Positions 42,246-50,593 of a stretch of DNA of 64,000 nucleotides are shown here, piece by piece. Source of the stretch: CAVYXK01 sp963708245. GTDB lineage: Bacteria > Pseudomonadota > Alphaproteobacteria > Acetobacterales > Acetobacteraceae. Numbering within the stretch: position 1 is the stretch's first letter; every line of letters starts with the position of its first letter. The translations under genes and the position numbers were made by a program. The notes under the pieces are model-generated. The model was not told where the DNA came from. It was given only the letters and a program-made list of their open reading frames with translations, and searched no databases. The DNA lies in contig OY970201.1 of NCBI GenBank assembly GCA_963708245.1, positions 6,572,001-6,636,000 on the forward strand, given 5' to 3'.

Positions 42246-44387
42246 ATGCGGGCAACCACCTACCAGCCGAACGTAGCATCCTCGGCAAGTCCGCCCGCCA
42301 CCCGCCACCGACTTGCCTTAAAACTCAGCCCCGATGGCAGCCTCGTCGCCCCGATCCCCGCGGAGCTACGCGGCCGATGGTGCCGGATCGAGGCGCCCGT
42401 CTCCGACCCCTCCCGCGTCTGTACCCTCCGGATTGGCCAGACGGCCAGCGACACCTCAGCCACCGAGGCCCGGCTCTCGCCCGCTGGATGGCCGCACCCC
42501 CGGTTCGGCCACACAGCCATCGCCTTCATCCCAGCCGATGCTACCACCATCCACCTTCACCTGTTCGGCCGTACCACCCCACCGCATCCCCCAACGCTAT
42601 CCTGCCGCCCCATCTCCTACGCCGAGGCGGCCCTCGCCGCCGCTTGGCGCCACCCGGCTCATGCCGCCCGCGCCCTGGCTCGCGCCGCCCTCAGCGGCCC
42701 ATCCGCCGCCCTCGGCAAGCTCCGCCGCGACCTCGGCGCGCTCGCGTTGGCATCCGGCGCCGCGCCGTCCTACGCGCTATGGACCGATCTGTTCGACCGC
42801 TGGACCACGTCGGAGTTGCAAGAGCTGGTCCGCTCGCCCTCCCGCCCACACTGGCCGGAGATAGCGGTGCTCGTCTTCCGTGCGGCATCAGCACCCGATG
42901 CGCCGCTCGCCGCCACGCTGGAAGCGCTCGATCGCTGCCCCCTCCGTGTTCCACACCGGCTCATCCGGACAGGCACCCCCCTTGCCGCGGCACTGGCCGG
43001 AACCACCGCCGAGTACATCGCCCTCGTCCAGGCCGGCGAGGTCCTTCCCCCCCACGCCCTCCCCCTGCTCGCCGAGCAGGCCGCGGCGCTGGGCCGGCCG
43101 CAGATCCTCTTCGCCGACGAAGATGCGTTCGCACCGGACGGCCACCGCCACAGTCCGATCTTTAAACCCGCCCCAAGCCGCACGCTGATGCTGTCGGGCA
43201 CCCAGGCCGGCGGCGTCTGGCTGGTCCGCCGCACCCTACTCGAACACCCCACCCCTGGCGCCGAGGCCTGGGCCGAGACGCTGCGCCTCGACGCCTGGCT
43301 CCGCCTGCACGAGGCCGCCCACGCCGCCGCCTCCCACCGCATCCCCCACATCCTTACTCACCGCCGCCCAGACGCCGAGGCCGCACCGCCCGCCGCTCTG
43401 GCTGCGGTCGTCCGCCAGCACCTCGCCCGCACCGGCTTCCCAGCTTGCGTCCAGCCCGCCCGCCCCCTCCACGTCCGCATCGCCGCGCCGCGCGGCCGCC
43501 AGCCGCTGGTCAGCCTGGTCGTGCCGTCCGCTTGCCGCGCGCCACACGTGGTCCGTTGCCTGCGTGCCATACTCGCCCGCACCGACTACGCGGCCTTCGA
43601 AATCATCGTCGTCGTGGCCGGCCCCCTGCCACTCGATCACCGCCAGCAATCGGTCCTGGCGCGTCTCGGCGCCGACCGCCGGGTTCGCCCCTTGCTCCTG
43701 CAGACGGACCATTTCAACTTCGCAACAGCGAACAACGCAGCGGTGCAACTGGCGGAAGGCACCCACGTCTGTCTGCTGAACGACGACGTCGCTCCGCTGA
43801 GCCCTGGCTGGCTCGCGGCGATGGTCGGGCACCTCGAGGACCCGCAAATCGGGATCGTCGGCGCTCGCTTGCTTTATCCCGACCGCACCGTCCAGCACGC
43901 CGGCATCATCCTGCGTCCCGACGGTACCGGCGAGCATTCGCATCATTTTTTGCGGCGAACCGCTCCGGGACCGGCCTTCCGGGCCAAGCTCAGCCAGGAG
44001 GTCTCAGCCGTGACCGGCGCCTGCCTGCTCTCGCGCCGCGACCTCTACGACCGCCTCGGCGGCCTAGACGAGAGTTTCGCCAGCGCCTTCAACGACATCG
44101 ATTTCTGCCTGCGCGCCCGCGCCGCCGGCTGCGGCGTGGTCCTGGCCGCCGAGGCCGAGCTGATCCACCACGAATCGCTCACCTACGGCCGACACTACGC
44201 GGCCGGCGAGCAGGCACGGGCGGCCGCCGATCGCGCCCGCATGCTGGCGCGCTGGGGTCCGGTCTGTGCCGAGGACCCGTTTCATAACCCCAACCTTGGC
44301 CGCCATCCGGGCGGCCTCTGGTCGCCGGCATTCCCGCCACGCGCCGAACGATCCGCCTCAGCCCTGTCCCTTGCCAGCGCCGCCTGA
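42246..44387 (+). CDS. GT2-type glycosyltransferase, large (713 aa)
   Basis: The N-terminal 370 residues are Ala/Pro/Arg-rich and include EALDRCPLRVPHRLIRTGTP and a degenerate GT2-like stretch (LPLLAEQAAALGRPQILFAD, EDAFAPDGHR). The canonical GT-A domain starts near residue 415: QPLVSLVVPSACRAPHVVRC, FEIIVVVAGP, NFATANNAAVQLAEGTHVCL, the DxD-like NDDVAPL, then GARLLYPDRTVQHAGIIL and the acceptor-side DESFASAFNDIDFCLRARAA. This matches O-antigen/rhamnan GT2 proteins with two GT modules, the first degraded. Codon use is more C-rich than in neighbouring genes. It overlaps the convergent LLM gene by 30 bases. Confidence 0.88.
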   Translation: MRATTYQPNVASSASPPATRHRLALKLSPDGSLVAPIPAELRGRWCRIEAPVSDPSRVCTLRIGQTASDTSATEARLSPAGWPHPRFGHTAIAFIPADATTIHLHLFGRTTPPHPPTLSCRPISYAEAALAAAWRHPAHAARALARAALSGPSAALGKLRRDLGALALASGAAPSYALWTDLFDRWTTSELQELVRSPSRPHWPEIAVLVFRAASAPDAPLAATLEALDRCPLRVPHRLIRTGTPLAAALAGTTAEYIALVQAGEVLPPHALPLLAEQAAALGRPQILFADEDAFAPDGHRHSPIFKPAPSRTLMLSGTQAGGVWLVRRTLLEHPTPGAEAWAETLRLDAWLRLHEAAHAAASHRIPHILTHRRPDAEAAPPAALAAVVRQHLARTGFPACVQPARPLHVRIAAPRGRQPLVSLVVPSACRAPHVVRCLRAILARTDYAAFEIIVVVAGPLPLDHRQQSVLARLGADRRVRPLLLQTDHFNFATANNAAVQLAEGTHVCLLNDDVAPLSPGWLAAMVGHLEDPQIGIVGARLLYPDRTVQHAGIILRPDGTGEHSHHFLRRTAPGPAFRAKLSQEVSAVTGACLLSRRDLYDRLGGLDESFASAFNDIDFCLRARAAGCGVVLAAEAELIHHESLTYGRHYAAGEQARAAADRARMLARWGPVCAEDPFHNPNLGRHPGGLWSPAFPPRAERSASALSLASAA

Positions 44388-45434
44388 GCCAGACTCCGCG
44401 GCAAAGCCCCGGAAACTGTGAGGAATCCGCTGAATTTCCTCGATCACCCGTCGCCGGATCGGCGCTGCATCGCCCGGCAGGAATTCGAGCGTGATACTGT
44501 CGGTCAGCCCGCCGAACCGTCGTGCCACCGCCTCGGCCAGCCCCTCATAGGGCGCTCGCGCGCAGAACAGATCCAGCACCTCGTCCGAGACCAGCGGCGC
44601 CATCTCGCCCCACTTCCCCGCCCGCGCGAGCTCGTTCAGCCGCACCCCCAGATCGCCCAACCCGTGCAGGTCCAGCACCCCGCGATAGGCGGGCGTCGAG
44701 CCATAGAAGGCGACCCGGTAACGCAGCTTCTCGGTGGCCGCCCGCACCGCGGATTCGTCCGGACCGGTAGCGACAAAGCCGCCCCCGGCAACCTCGAACT
44801 GCGTGAAGGACTTGCCAGCAGCGGCAAGCTCCGAGGCCAGAATGGGCCGCACCACCTCTTCCAGGTAGCGCCGCGTAGCGAACCCGTGCAGCCGGACACT
44901 GTCGGCGTGGCGTGCCGCGGCCCTCAGCATGTACGGCCCAACGGCCGCGAGCGCGACCGGCGGCAGCGGCAGCCCAACCGGCTCGGGGGCGAAATCCGGC
45001 GTCATCAGCGTGAAGCTGTAGTGCCGACCCTGGTAGTTCAGCCTCTCCCCGAACTCCCAGCACCGGAAGATCGCCCGCAGCGCTTCGATGTATTCCGCCA
45101 TGCGGGCGGCGGGCGCCACCCACGGCACGCTGAAGCGCCGCTCGTTATGTGCCCGGACTTGGCTGCCCAGCCCCAGCACGAACCGGCCGCCGGAATGCTG
45201 GTGCAGGCCCCAGGCTTGCTCCGCCATGACCATCGGGCTGCGTGGAAAGGCAATCGCGACTGAGGAGATAAGCTGCACCCGACTGGTCGCTAGCGCCGCG
45301 AAGGCGAGCGGCGTAAAGGGGTCGTGTTGGCGCTCGTTGGCCTGGACGCTGTCGAACCCGTCCTCCTCGGCACTCAGCGCCGCCGGGCCGCACTTCCGCC
45401 AATCCGCTACCGGCAGCACCGTCGAGACCCGCAT
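44358..45434 (-). CDS. LLM-class, F420-dependent-type oxidoreductase (TIGR03617-like)
   Basis: 358 residues from ATG 45432-45434 after GGGAGG. Luciferase-like monooxygenase barrel: GFDSVQANERQHDPFTPLAF, SSVAIAFPRSPMVMAEQAWG, LHQHSGGRFVLGLGSQVRAH, NERRFSVPWVAPAARMAEYI, and the C-terminal PLVSDEVLDLFCARAPYEGL. The family uses reduced F420 or flavin on unknown substrates and is widespread in actinobacteria and some proteobacteria. It shows no link to glycan synthesis and looks like a neighbour by chance. Confidence 0.9.
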   Translation of the reverse strand: MRVSTVLPVADWRKCGPAALSAEEDGFDSVQANERQHDPFTPLAFAALATSRVQLISSVAIAFPRSPMVMAEQAWGLHQHSGGRFVLGLGSQVRAHNERRFSVPWVAPAARMAEYIEALRAIFRCWEFGERLNYQGRHYSFTLMTPDFAPEPVGLPLPPVALAAVGPYMLRAAARHADSVRLHGFATRRYLEEVVRPILASELAAAGKSFTQFEVAGGGFVATGPDESAVRAATEKLRYRVAFYGSTPAYRGVLDLHGLGDLGVRLNELARAGKWGEMAPLVSDEVLDLFCARAPYEGLAEAVARRFGGLTDSITLEFLPGDAAPIRRRVIEEIQRIPHSFRGFAAESGSGGAGKGQG

Positions 45435-45488
45435 CGCCACTCACCTCCCGCAACGGAGGCGCACGATACGCCGGTCGCAAGCCCGGCG

Positions 45489-45920
45489 TCAGGCGGCTTG
45501 CCGGCCCTCGCCGACCGCGGCGTGGATAGCCTCGATGTCCACGGGCTTGCCCACCAACCCATCAAAGCCCGAGGCCCGGGCCCTGCGACGGTCCTCTGGC
45601 CGATCGTATCCAGAAACCGCGAGCAAATGCAGGCCGCGCAGCGCCGAGTCAGCACGACAGGCGCGGGCGAAGCCGAACCCGTCCATCTCGCCGGGCAGCG
45701 TCAGGTCGCACAGCACAAGGTCGGCGGCGTCGCGCCTTACCTGCTCCAATGCGGCGAGGGCGTCATGCCGTACCGTGACACGATACCCCTCCAGTTCCAG
45801 CAACTCGGCCAGGGTCTCCGCCACGTGCAGGTCGTCCTCCACCAGCAGGATCCGCTTCGACCTCTTCTCTGTCGATGCTCGCGATCCCACCGGCGTCAGT
45901 CGCGTTTCGGCCGTGCTCAT
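45489..45920 (-). CDS. Stand-alone response-regulator receiver protein
   Basis: 143 residues, receiver domain only. Acidic pocket Asp29-Asp30 (VEDD), phosphorylation site Asp72 (LVLCDLTLPG), conserved Ser103 (LAVSGYD), and Lys125 (VGKPVD). An N-terminal 20-residue unstructured extension precedes it and there is no output domain, so it probably relays phosphate or acts by protein binding. No histidine kinase gene lies adjacent. Transcribed leftward, 54 bases before the LLM gene. Confidence 0.92.
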   Translation of the reverse strand: MSTAETRLTPVGSRASTEKRSKRILLVEDDLHVAETLAELLELEGYRVTVRHDALAALEQVRRDAADLVLCDLTLPGEMDGFGFARACRADSALRGLHLLAVSGYDRPEDRRRARASGFDGLVGKPVDIEAIHAAVGEGRQAA

Positions 45921-46177
45921 CGCCCTTGGTTCTGTCCCCCTGTCGCCCTGCCGGCGGTACTCCCGGGGCCGCCTTGGCCATAGCGCCGCAATTCTGCCAC
46001 CGGTCGGGCCCGTCGGTATTCAACTTGACGTTGGCGGGCCTTCGGCCGCGCGACGTTGCAGATTTATCATTACGGTCCGGCCGCGACATCTGCCGTCGGA
46101 TCAAAGCGTTGCGAGGTCTGGTTCTAAAATCGGCCGAAGCGGTTCTTCAGCAGAGAAAACTGGGCTCGCCCACCCGG

Positions 46178-46345
46178 ATGATCCGTTTCGTCCTTCTGGT
46201 TCTTCCCCTCCTCTTGTCGGGGTGCGGCCTCGCCGCCGCGCCTTGCCGCGTCGCCACCGCCGGCATCGACATCGTGCCGCTGGTGGGACATCCCGCTGCC
46301 ACCCCGACCAGGGTTTGCGCCAACACCATCGATCCCGGCGGCTGA
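46178..46345 (+). CDS. Small lipoprotein (DUF6726-like, 55 aa)
   Basis: ATG 46178. MIRFVLLVLPLLLSGCGLAA is a lipoprotein signal with lipobox LLSGC, followed by APCRVATAGIDIVPLVGHPA and CANTIDPGG. The short mature part with two Cys (APCR, RVCAN) and the VPLVGH core resembles a small alphaproteobacterial lipoprotein family that I believe is DUF6726; this is from memory. Function unknown. It is one of the few intact small genes in this decayed stretch. Confidence 0.7.
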   Translation: MIRFVLLVLPLLLSGCGLAAAPCRVATAGIDIVPLVGHPAATPTRVCANTIDPGG

Positions 46346-46424
46346 CGGCGCCGCGGACTCGTCGGCAACCGGAGCCGCTTAGATCCTATAGCCGTGACAG
46401 GCCGGGGTGGCGCGCCGCGAGCGT

Positions 46425-46811
46425 TCAAGCGAGGACAACCGCGCCAATCCCAAGGAAACGCTTGCCGGTCCGTTCAAATACTTCGCGGTACTGATCAGTC
46501 TGCTCGAAGACGCGACCGGACGGCATGATGCTCCGGATGTGCCGCCAGACCTCGCCGATTTCCGAGCAATTCTCGTTGACGATATCGTGCAGCGCGATGA
46601 TTCGCGTGTTGTCCTTGAGGGACTGATAGTCCGACCAGCAGGCGGCGCGGGAATGCTCGCCGTCGATCAGCGCGAGATCCCAGCTCGCGGCGCGCAGAAT
46701 TTCGCGCCCGGCAGCGGATGTGCTGGAGCAGATGCGATAGTCGAAGGCGCGAAATTCCTGCCGGTAGCGAGCAAGGATTGGACTTTCCTCGATATCAACC
46801 GCGCAGGCGTG
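46425..46811 (-). pseudogene. Class I methyltransferase, C-terminal fragment cut off by IS256
   Basis: Reading leftward from 46811: CAVDIEESPILARYRQEF, SWDLALIDGEHSRAACWSDY, TRIIALHDIVNENCSEIGEV and RTGKRFLGIGAVVLA, stop TGA 46425-46427. This is the C-terminal half of a CmcI/Methyltransf_24-type methyltransferase with the LALIDGEHS and ALHDI motifs. The N-terminal half lies at 48284-48625 on the other side of the IS256 element, and the two join at GLHHA/CAVDIEE. Confidence 0.88.
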
Positions 46812-48283
46812 GATCGTGTCCCAGCACGTGGTGTAGGAGCGGTGCTCCCGAGCAGCGTTGGCTGCGTGATCAGGCTGCCACGGCAGGCAGACCGATCGGG
46901 ATAGTATCGCTGATTGTGCCGAGTGTTTCCAGGCTCATGTAGCGACGCTGCACGGCCCACTCGTCGTTTTGTTCGAGCAGGATGGCGCCGACCAAGCGCG
47001 CAATGGCCGCCTCGTTGGGAAAGATGCCGACCACGTCAGTGCGCCGCTTGATCTCGCCATTCAGCCGTTCCAACGGATTGGTGCTGTGGATCTTAGCGCG
47101 ATGCTCTTTGGGAAATGCCATAAAAGCAAGCACATCCGCCTCAGCTTCATCCATCAGGCCGGCGAGCTTCGGCACCCGAGGGCGGAGTTGATCGGCGACC
47201 TCGCGCCATTGTTTGCGTGCGGCCTCAGCGTCGTCCTGAGCGAATGCGGTGCCGATCCAGGCCGAGACGATGCGGCGCTGGCTCTTGCCGGCGTGCGCCA
47301 GAGCGTTGCGCATGAAGTGCACCCGGCAGCGCTGCCAGGAGGCGTGCAGCACGCGGGCAACCGCGGCCTTCAGTCCCTCGTGGGCGTCGGAGATCACCAG
47401 CTTGACGCCGCGCAGGCCGCGGCGGGCCAGGCTGCGCAGGAACTCGATCCAGAACGTCTCCGCTTCGCTGGGGCCGACTGCGAGGCCGAGCACTTCACGT
47501 CGGCCGTCACTGTTCACGGCAACCGCCACAGTGATGGCAACCGAAACAATGCGCCCCTGCTCGCGCACTTTCACATATGTCGCATCCAGCCAAAGATACG
47601 GCCATTCGCCTTCAATTGGCCGGTTCAGGAACGCCTGCACGCGCTCGTCGATCTCGCCGCAGAGCCGGCTGACTTGGCTCTTGGAGACCCCGGCGCACCC
47701 TCCGCTGCCATTCCAGCGGCTTCGCCGCCGGAACCTTGGGCAGCTCCGCCCATCGCCTGCACCAGATCATCGACGCTGCGTGTCGAGATGCCGTGCACGT
47801 AGGCTTCCTGGATCACTGCGGTCAGCGCCTTCTCGGCGGTGCGGCGGGGTTCAAGGAAGCCGGGGAAGTAGCTGCCTTTGCGTAATCTCGGAATGCGCAG
47901 CTCGACCGTCCCGGCGCGCGTCTCCCAGTCGCGGTCACGGAACCCATTGCGCTGATTGATGCGGTCAGGGCTGCGCTCGCCGTGCGCTGCGCCACACAGC
48001 ACATCAGTCTCCAGCTCCATCAGTCGCTGTGCGGCGAAGCCGATCATCTCGCGCAGCAAGCTGGCGTCAGAACTCTTTTCCAGAAGGCCTTGAAGGGCAA
48101 TCTTGTCGTTGGTCATCGCGGTGTCCTTGGGTCAGAGTTGCGATTGGCAACCCAATTCTACCCGGGTTCACCGCGGTGGCCGTCGCTGTGGATAAGTGGC
48201 CTGCCGGCGCCAAACTCTCGGCGGTCGCTCCGCCAGGCCACTTATCCACAGATCCTACACCATCACTTGGGACACGACCCAGG
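46812..48283 (-). mobile_element. IS256-family element inserted in a methyltransferase gene
   Basis: Imperfect terminal inverted repeats: GGATCGTGTCCCAG.ACGTGGTGTAGGA at the left (from 46811) and, reading inward from the right, GGGTCGTGTCCCAAGTGATG.TGTAGGAT (48283 leftward). CACGC is present at both edges, but I could not define the usual 8-bp target duplication. A 16-bp inverted repeat (GTGGATAAGTGGCCTG ... CAGGCCACTTATCCAC, 48188-48250) lies inside the right end upstream of the transposase. Confidence 0.88.
46870..48116 (-). pseudogene. IS256-family transposase, frameshifted
   Basis: N-terminal part from ATG 48114-48116: EMIGFAAQRLMELETDVLCG, the QRNGFRDRDWETRAGTVEL segment and IPRLRKGSYFPGFLEPRR, then SVDDLVQAMGG. 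The frame then changes near 47700-47712; in the new frame come GVSKSQVSRLCGEIDERVQA, PYLWLDATYVKVREQGR (first Asp), KLVISDAHEGLKAAV (second Asp), WQRCRVHFMRNALAH and the Glu-containing TNPLERLNGEIKRR. The stretch between MGG and GVSK is about 18 codons longer than normal, so a small insertion caused the shift. Probably inactive. Confidence 0.85.
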
Positions 48284-48625
48284 CGCGTGATGCAGCCCGG
48301 CGAAGCGATCGAGATATTCGGCTGTGATGATAAAGGTCCCGCCGTGCCGGCTGCCAATCTCAACATAGGACTGTATCTGCTTGTCAGCGAGAAAGCGGAG
48401 ATATCGGCTGAACTGCCGCGGGTACTGCCAGGACTTCACACCCCGACCGCACCAGGGATAGAGAGCGGCCGGGAATTCTTCGAGCATCTCGTCGTTCAAC
48501 CCGAGCCGCAGCAGGAATTCGCGCTCGAGCCAGTCTTCGTTCAGCAGCAGATCGATCGGCGCGGCCCGCAGTTCGGCGACGGCTTGGCCGACATCGCCGG
48601 CCTCGAGCGGGGTAGGGGGCGGCAC
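48284..48625 (-). pseudogene. Class I methyltransferase, N-terminal fragment cut off by IS256
   Basis: Likely start GTG 48623-48625 after AAGGA: VPPPTPLEAGDVGQAVAEL, then LLLNEDWLEREFLLRLGLND, EFPAALYPWCGRGVKSWQYP and motif I SYVEIGSRHGGTF. The frame runs into IS256 after EYLDRFAGLHHA. Its other half is at 46425-46811. Because of a 19-bp duplication just upstream, the preceding DUF707 frame now reads straight through this start. Confidence 0.85.
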
Positions 48626-48635
48626 GGCGGTCCTT

Positions 48636-48673
48636 ATGCTGCCGCTGTGGCTTGATGCTGCCGCTGTGGCTTG
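48636..48673 (+). repeat. 19-bp tandem duplication
   Basis: ATGCTGCCGCTGTGGCTTG occurs twice back to back. On the minus strand one copy would end the DUF707 gene as GCA GCA TAA; two copies shift the frame so that the TAA is bypassed and translation continues into the methyltransferase. Confidence 0.9.
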
Positions 48674-48931
48674 ATGAGCCATAACAATGCCGTGGCGGTT
48701 CGCGTATCCGAGCGGTCGGGCCATAACCAAGCCGCGGACTTCGTAGCGGTTCACCTGGTGGAAGCCGTCCTCTATCGCCCATCCGTCCTGCGCGGCGCGC
48801 CTTCGGTCATAGCTGGCGCCGATCGGGCGCGTGTGCACCACGGACACGGCATCGAGAATGGCGATTGCCGTCGGCGGCGCGTCGATGATCGCCTGCCATA
48901 GGTGATCCAGCCCGTAGCCGCTTGGGTTCAA
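48655..48931 (-). pseudogene. DUF707-family protein, C-terminal fragment
   Basis: Reading leftward from the IS1380 edge: NPSGYGLDHLWQAIIDAPPT, IAILDAVSVVHTRPIGASYD, then DGFHQVNRYEVRGLVMARPL. This is the end of DUF707 (GT-A-like) proteins, with GLDHLW and the H-x-RP region. It joins the fragment at 50594-51402 across the IS1380 element; TTCAA is duplicated at the break. Confidence 0.88.
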
Positions 48932-50593
48932 CCTAAATCCGGCAGTTGGGTCCGATCGTCGCCGGTCTGAAGTGACGACCCACAACCTGGGGTAATTGCT
49001 CAGGCCGGGCTCAGGCGAAGCGGTGGCTGCAGTTGCCGGCCATGCAAGAAGTAGCGGAGCGCTTCACTGAGGATGCGATACCAGCGTTGCAGCGGATCCA
49101 ACTGCTCCGCACTTTTTCGCAGCCGGTCAAGAAAGCCGGCGATGCGCAGGTAAGCTTGCCTCGCCTTGTCGCGCGCGCCATGCGCGCTGCTGATCGTCAG
49201 CCTCACCTGGCCGGCGTGTTGGGTGCGCTGCGCGATCGCCGACAGCAGCAAGGGTCGGGTGGTGATCGCCTCCCGATGGTGCTCCGGATCAGCCAGCCGG
49301 ACGAACAGGCTCCACCAGTTGTAGATCAGTGCAACGATACCGGCCAGCAGCCGACACCGCGTGAGGTCCTGTGTCGTGAAACCGCCCCAACCCCATTGGT
49401 TCTTCAGCTCGTCAAAAACGTTCTCGCAATCCGCCCGATCGCGATACAACTGCCCCAGCGTCAGGATTTCATCGTCCATTGAGGTGACCAGCGCAGCGTA
49501 GTCCCACGCCTCCTGATCGGGGCCCACCTCGACGAAGCCAAGTCGCCGCTGAGCCGGATCGCCATGATCGACGGCCGGCGGACCAGCCAGTTGGCGGCGC
49601 AGCAGAATGACTCTCCGCTGCCGGCTCCAGCCCTCCAGCCGCAGGCTCGTCTCCTTGCCCTGCCAGCCCTGGCCGGCATCCTTCCAGTCCGATGCCTGCA
49701 TCGCCCGTTGCAGTGCCCGCGTGACGTTTTTCGTCATGCGCAGACGGAACAGATACGCCAGCTCCTCCCGCTCGGCCCGCGCCATCACCGGCTCGATGCC
49801 CCACGACTTGTCTCCGCGCAGCAGCCACGGCCGCTGCCCCGCTCCGAGATGATCCAGCAACTCCCACAAGCCGCCCGTCGCGTGTCTGACGTTGTGCTGA
49901 TCGCCGGGCAATACCTCGACCCGTAGCACCAGCCGCAGGTTCGACAGCATGTAGCTGTGATAGCAGTGCGACGGCCGACCCGGCTTGTGCGGATTATAGC
50001 CCAGCTCGGCGCCTTCCTGGTGCCCATACAAAGGTTTGATGGTGGTATCGATGTCGAGCACCCACGGCTCGCCGAGCAGCGGAGCGGTGCAATAGTCCAG
50101 GTGGTTTTGCAGCCAGGCCGAGCCTTGCGCTTCGTCGATCTTCTCCAGCCCGCGGCGAACCGAGTCCTCGCTGACCACCTTGCGCATGCCGAGCAACGGC
50201 GGGTTCACCGGATCGCAGCGCAGCGCGGTCACATGGGCATAGCGCCGGTGACCCGCCAGAACAGACAGCAGCACGGTGCCAAGCAGATCGCGTGTACGCG
50301 GTGCATTCGGGCTAGTGAACCGCAGCGGACAGTCGGCAACCCAATTGTCGAACAACCCGGCCTGCTTCAGGTAGTCGATGAAGAATGGCAGTTGGCCGAA
50401 CGGCGTCACCGGTGCGGCGGCGTCCCACTCCACGTGCACGCGCCCGGCGAAGGTATCGGCAATCGCCGAATGCGGCGCAACTTCCGGTTGCTCACCCGCG
50501 GGGTGAACCGCCAGACATCTCTGTTCTGTGCTCATGCCGGCCAAATCTGCCAATTCAGCCGCGGCGCGCAATCACTCAACTGCCGGATTTAGG
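48932..50593 (-). mobile_element. IS1380-family element, copy 2, inserted in a DUF707 gene
   Basis: 1662 bp, same inverted repeats and orientation as 33165-34826. The flanking target duplication TTCAA is at 48927-48931 and 50594-50598. The different duplications (GTGAC and TTCAA) show two separate insertion events. Confidence 0.96.
49000..50535 (-). CDS. IS1380-family transposase, copy 2
   Basis: 511 residues from ATG 50533-50535, with the same protein as copy 1 (LDIDTTIKPLYGHQEGAELG, RGDKSWG, CENVFDELKNQWGWGGF). The only sequence difference I noticed is upstream of this start (about 50552). The frame is complete. Confidence 0.95.
   Translation of the reverse strand: MSTEQRCLAVHPAGEQPEVAPHSAIADTFAGRVHVEWDAAAPVTPFGQLPFFIDYLKQAGLFDNWVADCPLRFTSPNAPRTRDLLGTVLLSVLAGHRRYAHVTALRCDPVNPPLLGMRKVVSEDSVRRGLEKIDEAQGSAWLQNHLDYCTAPLLGEPWVLDIDTTIKPLYGHQEGAELGYNPHKPGRPSHCYHSYMLSNLRLVLRVEVLPGDQHNVRHATGGLWELLDHLGAGQRPWLLRGDKSWGIEPVMARAEREELAYLFRLRMTKNVTRALQRAMQASDWKDAGQGWQGKETSLRLEGWSRQRRVILLRRQLAGPPAVDHGDPAQRRLGFVEVGPDQEAWDYAALVTSMDDEILTLGQLYRDRADCENVFDELKNQWGWGGFTTQDLTRCRLLAGIVALIYNWWSLFVRLADPEHHREAITTRPLLLSAIAQRTQHAGQVRLTISSAHGARDKARQAYLRIAGFLDRLRKSAEQLDPLQRWYRILSEALRYFLHGRQLQPPLRLSPA

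Noticed and set aside
46870..48116. Programmed frameshift in the IS256 transposase
   Set aside because: IS256 transposases are made from one frame, no slippery A6/A7 heptamer is visible at the junction, and the region holds an abnormal extra 18 codons.
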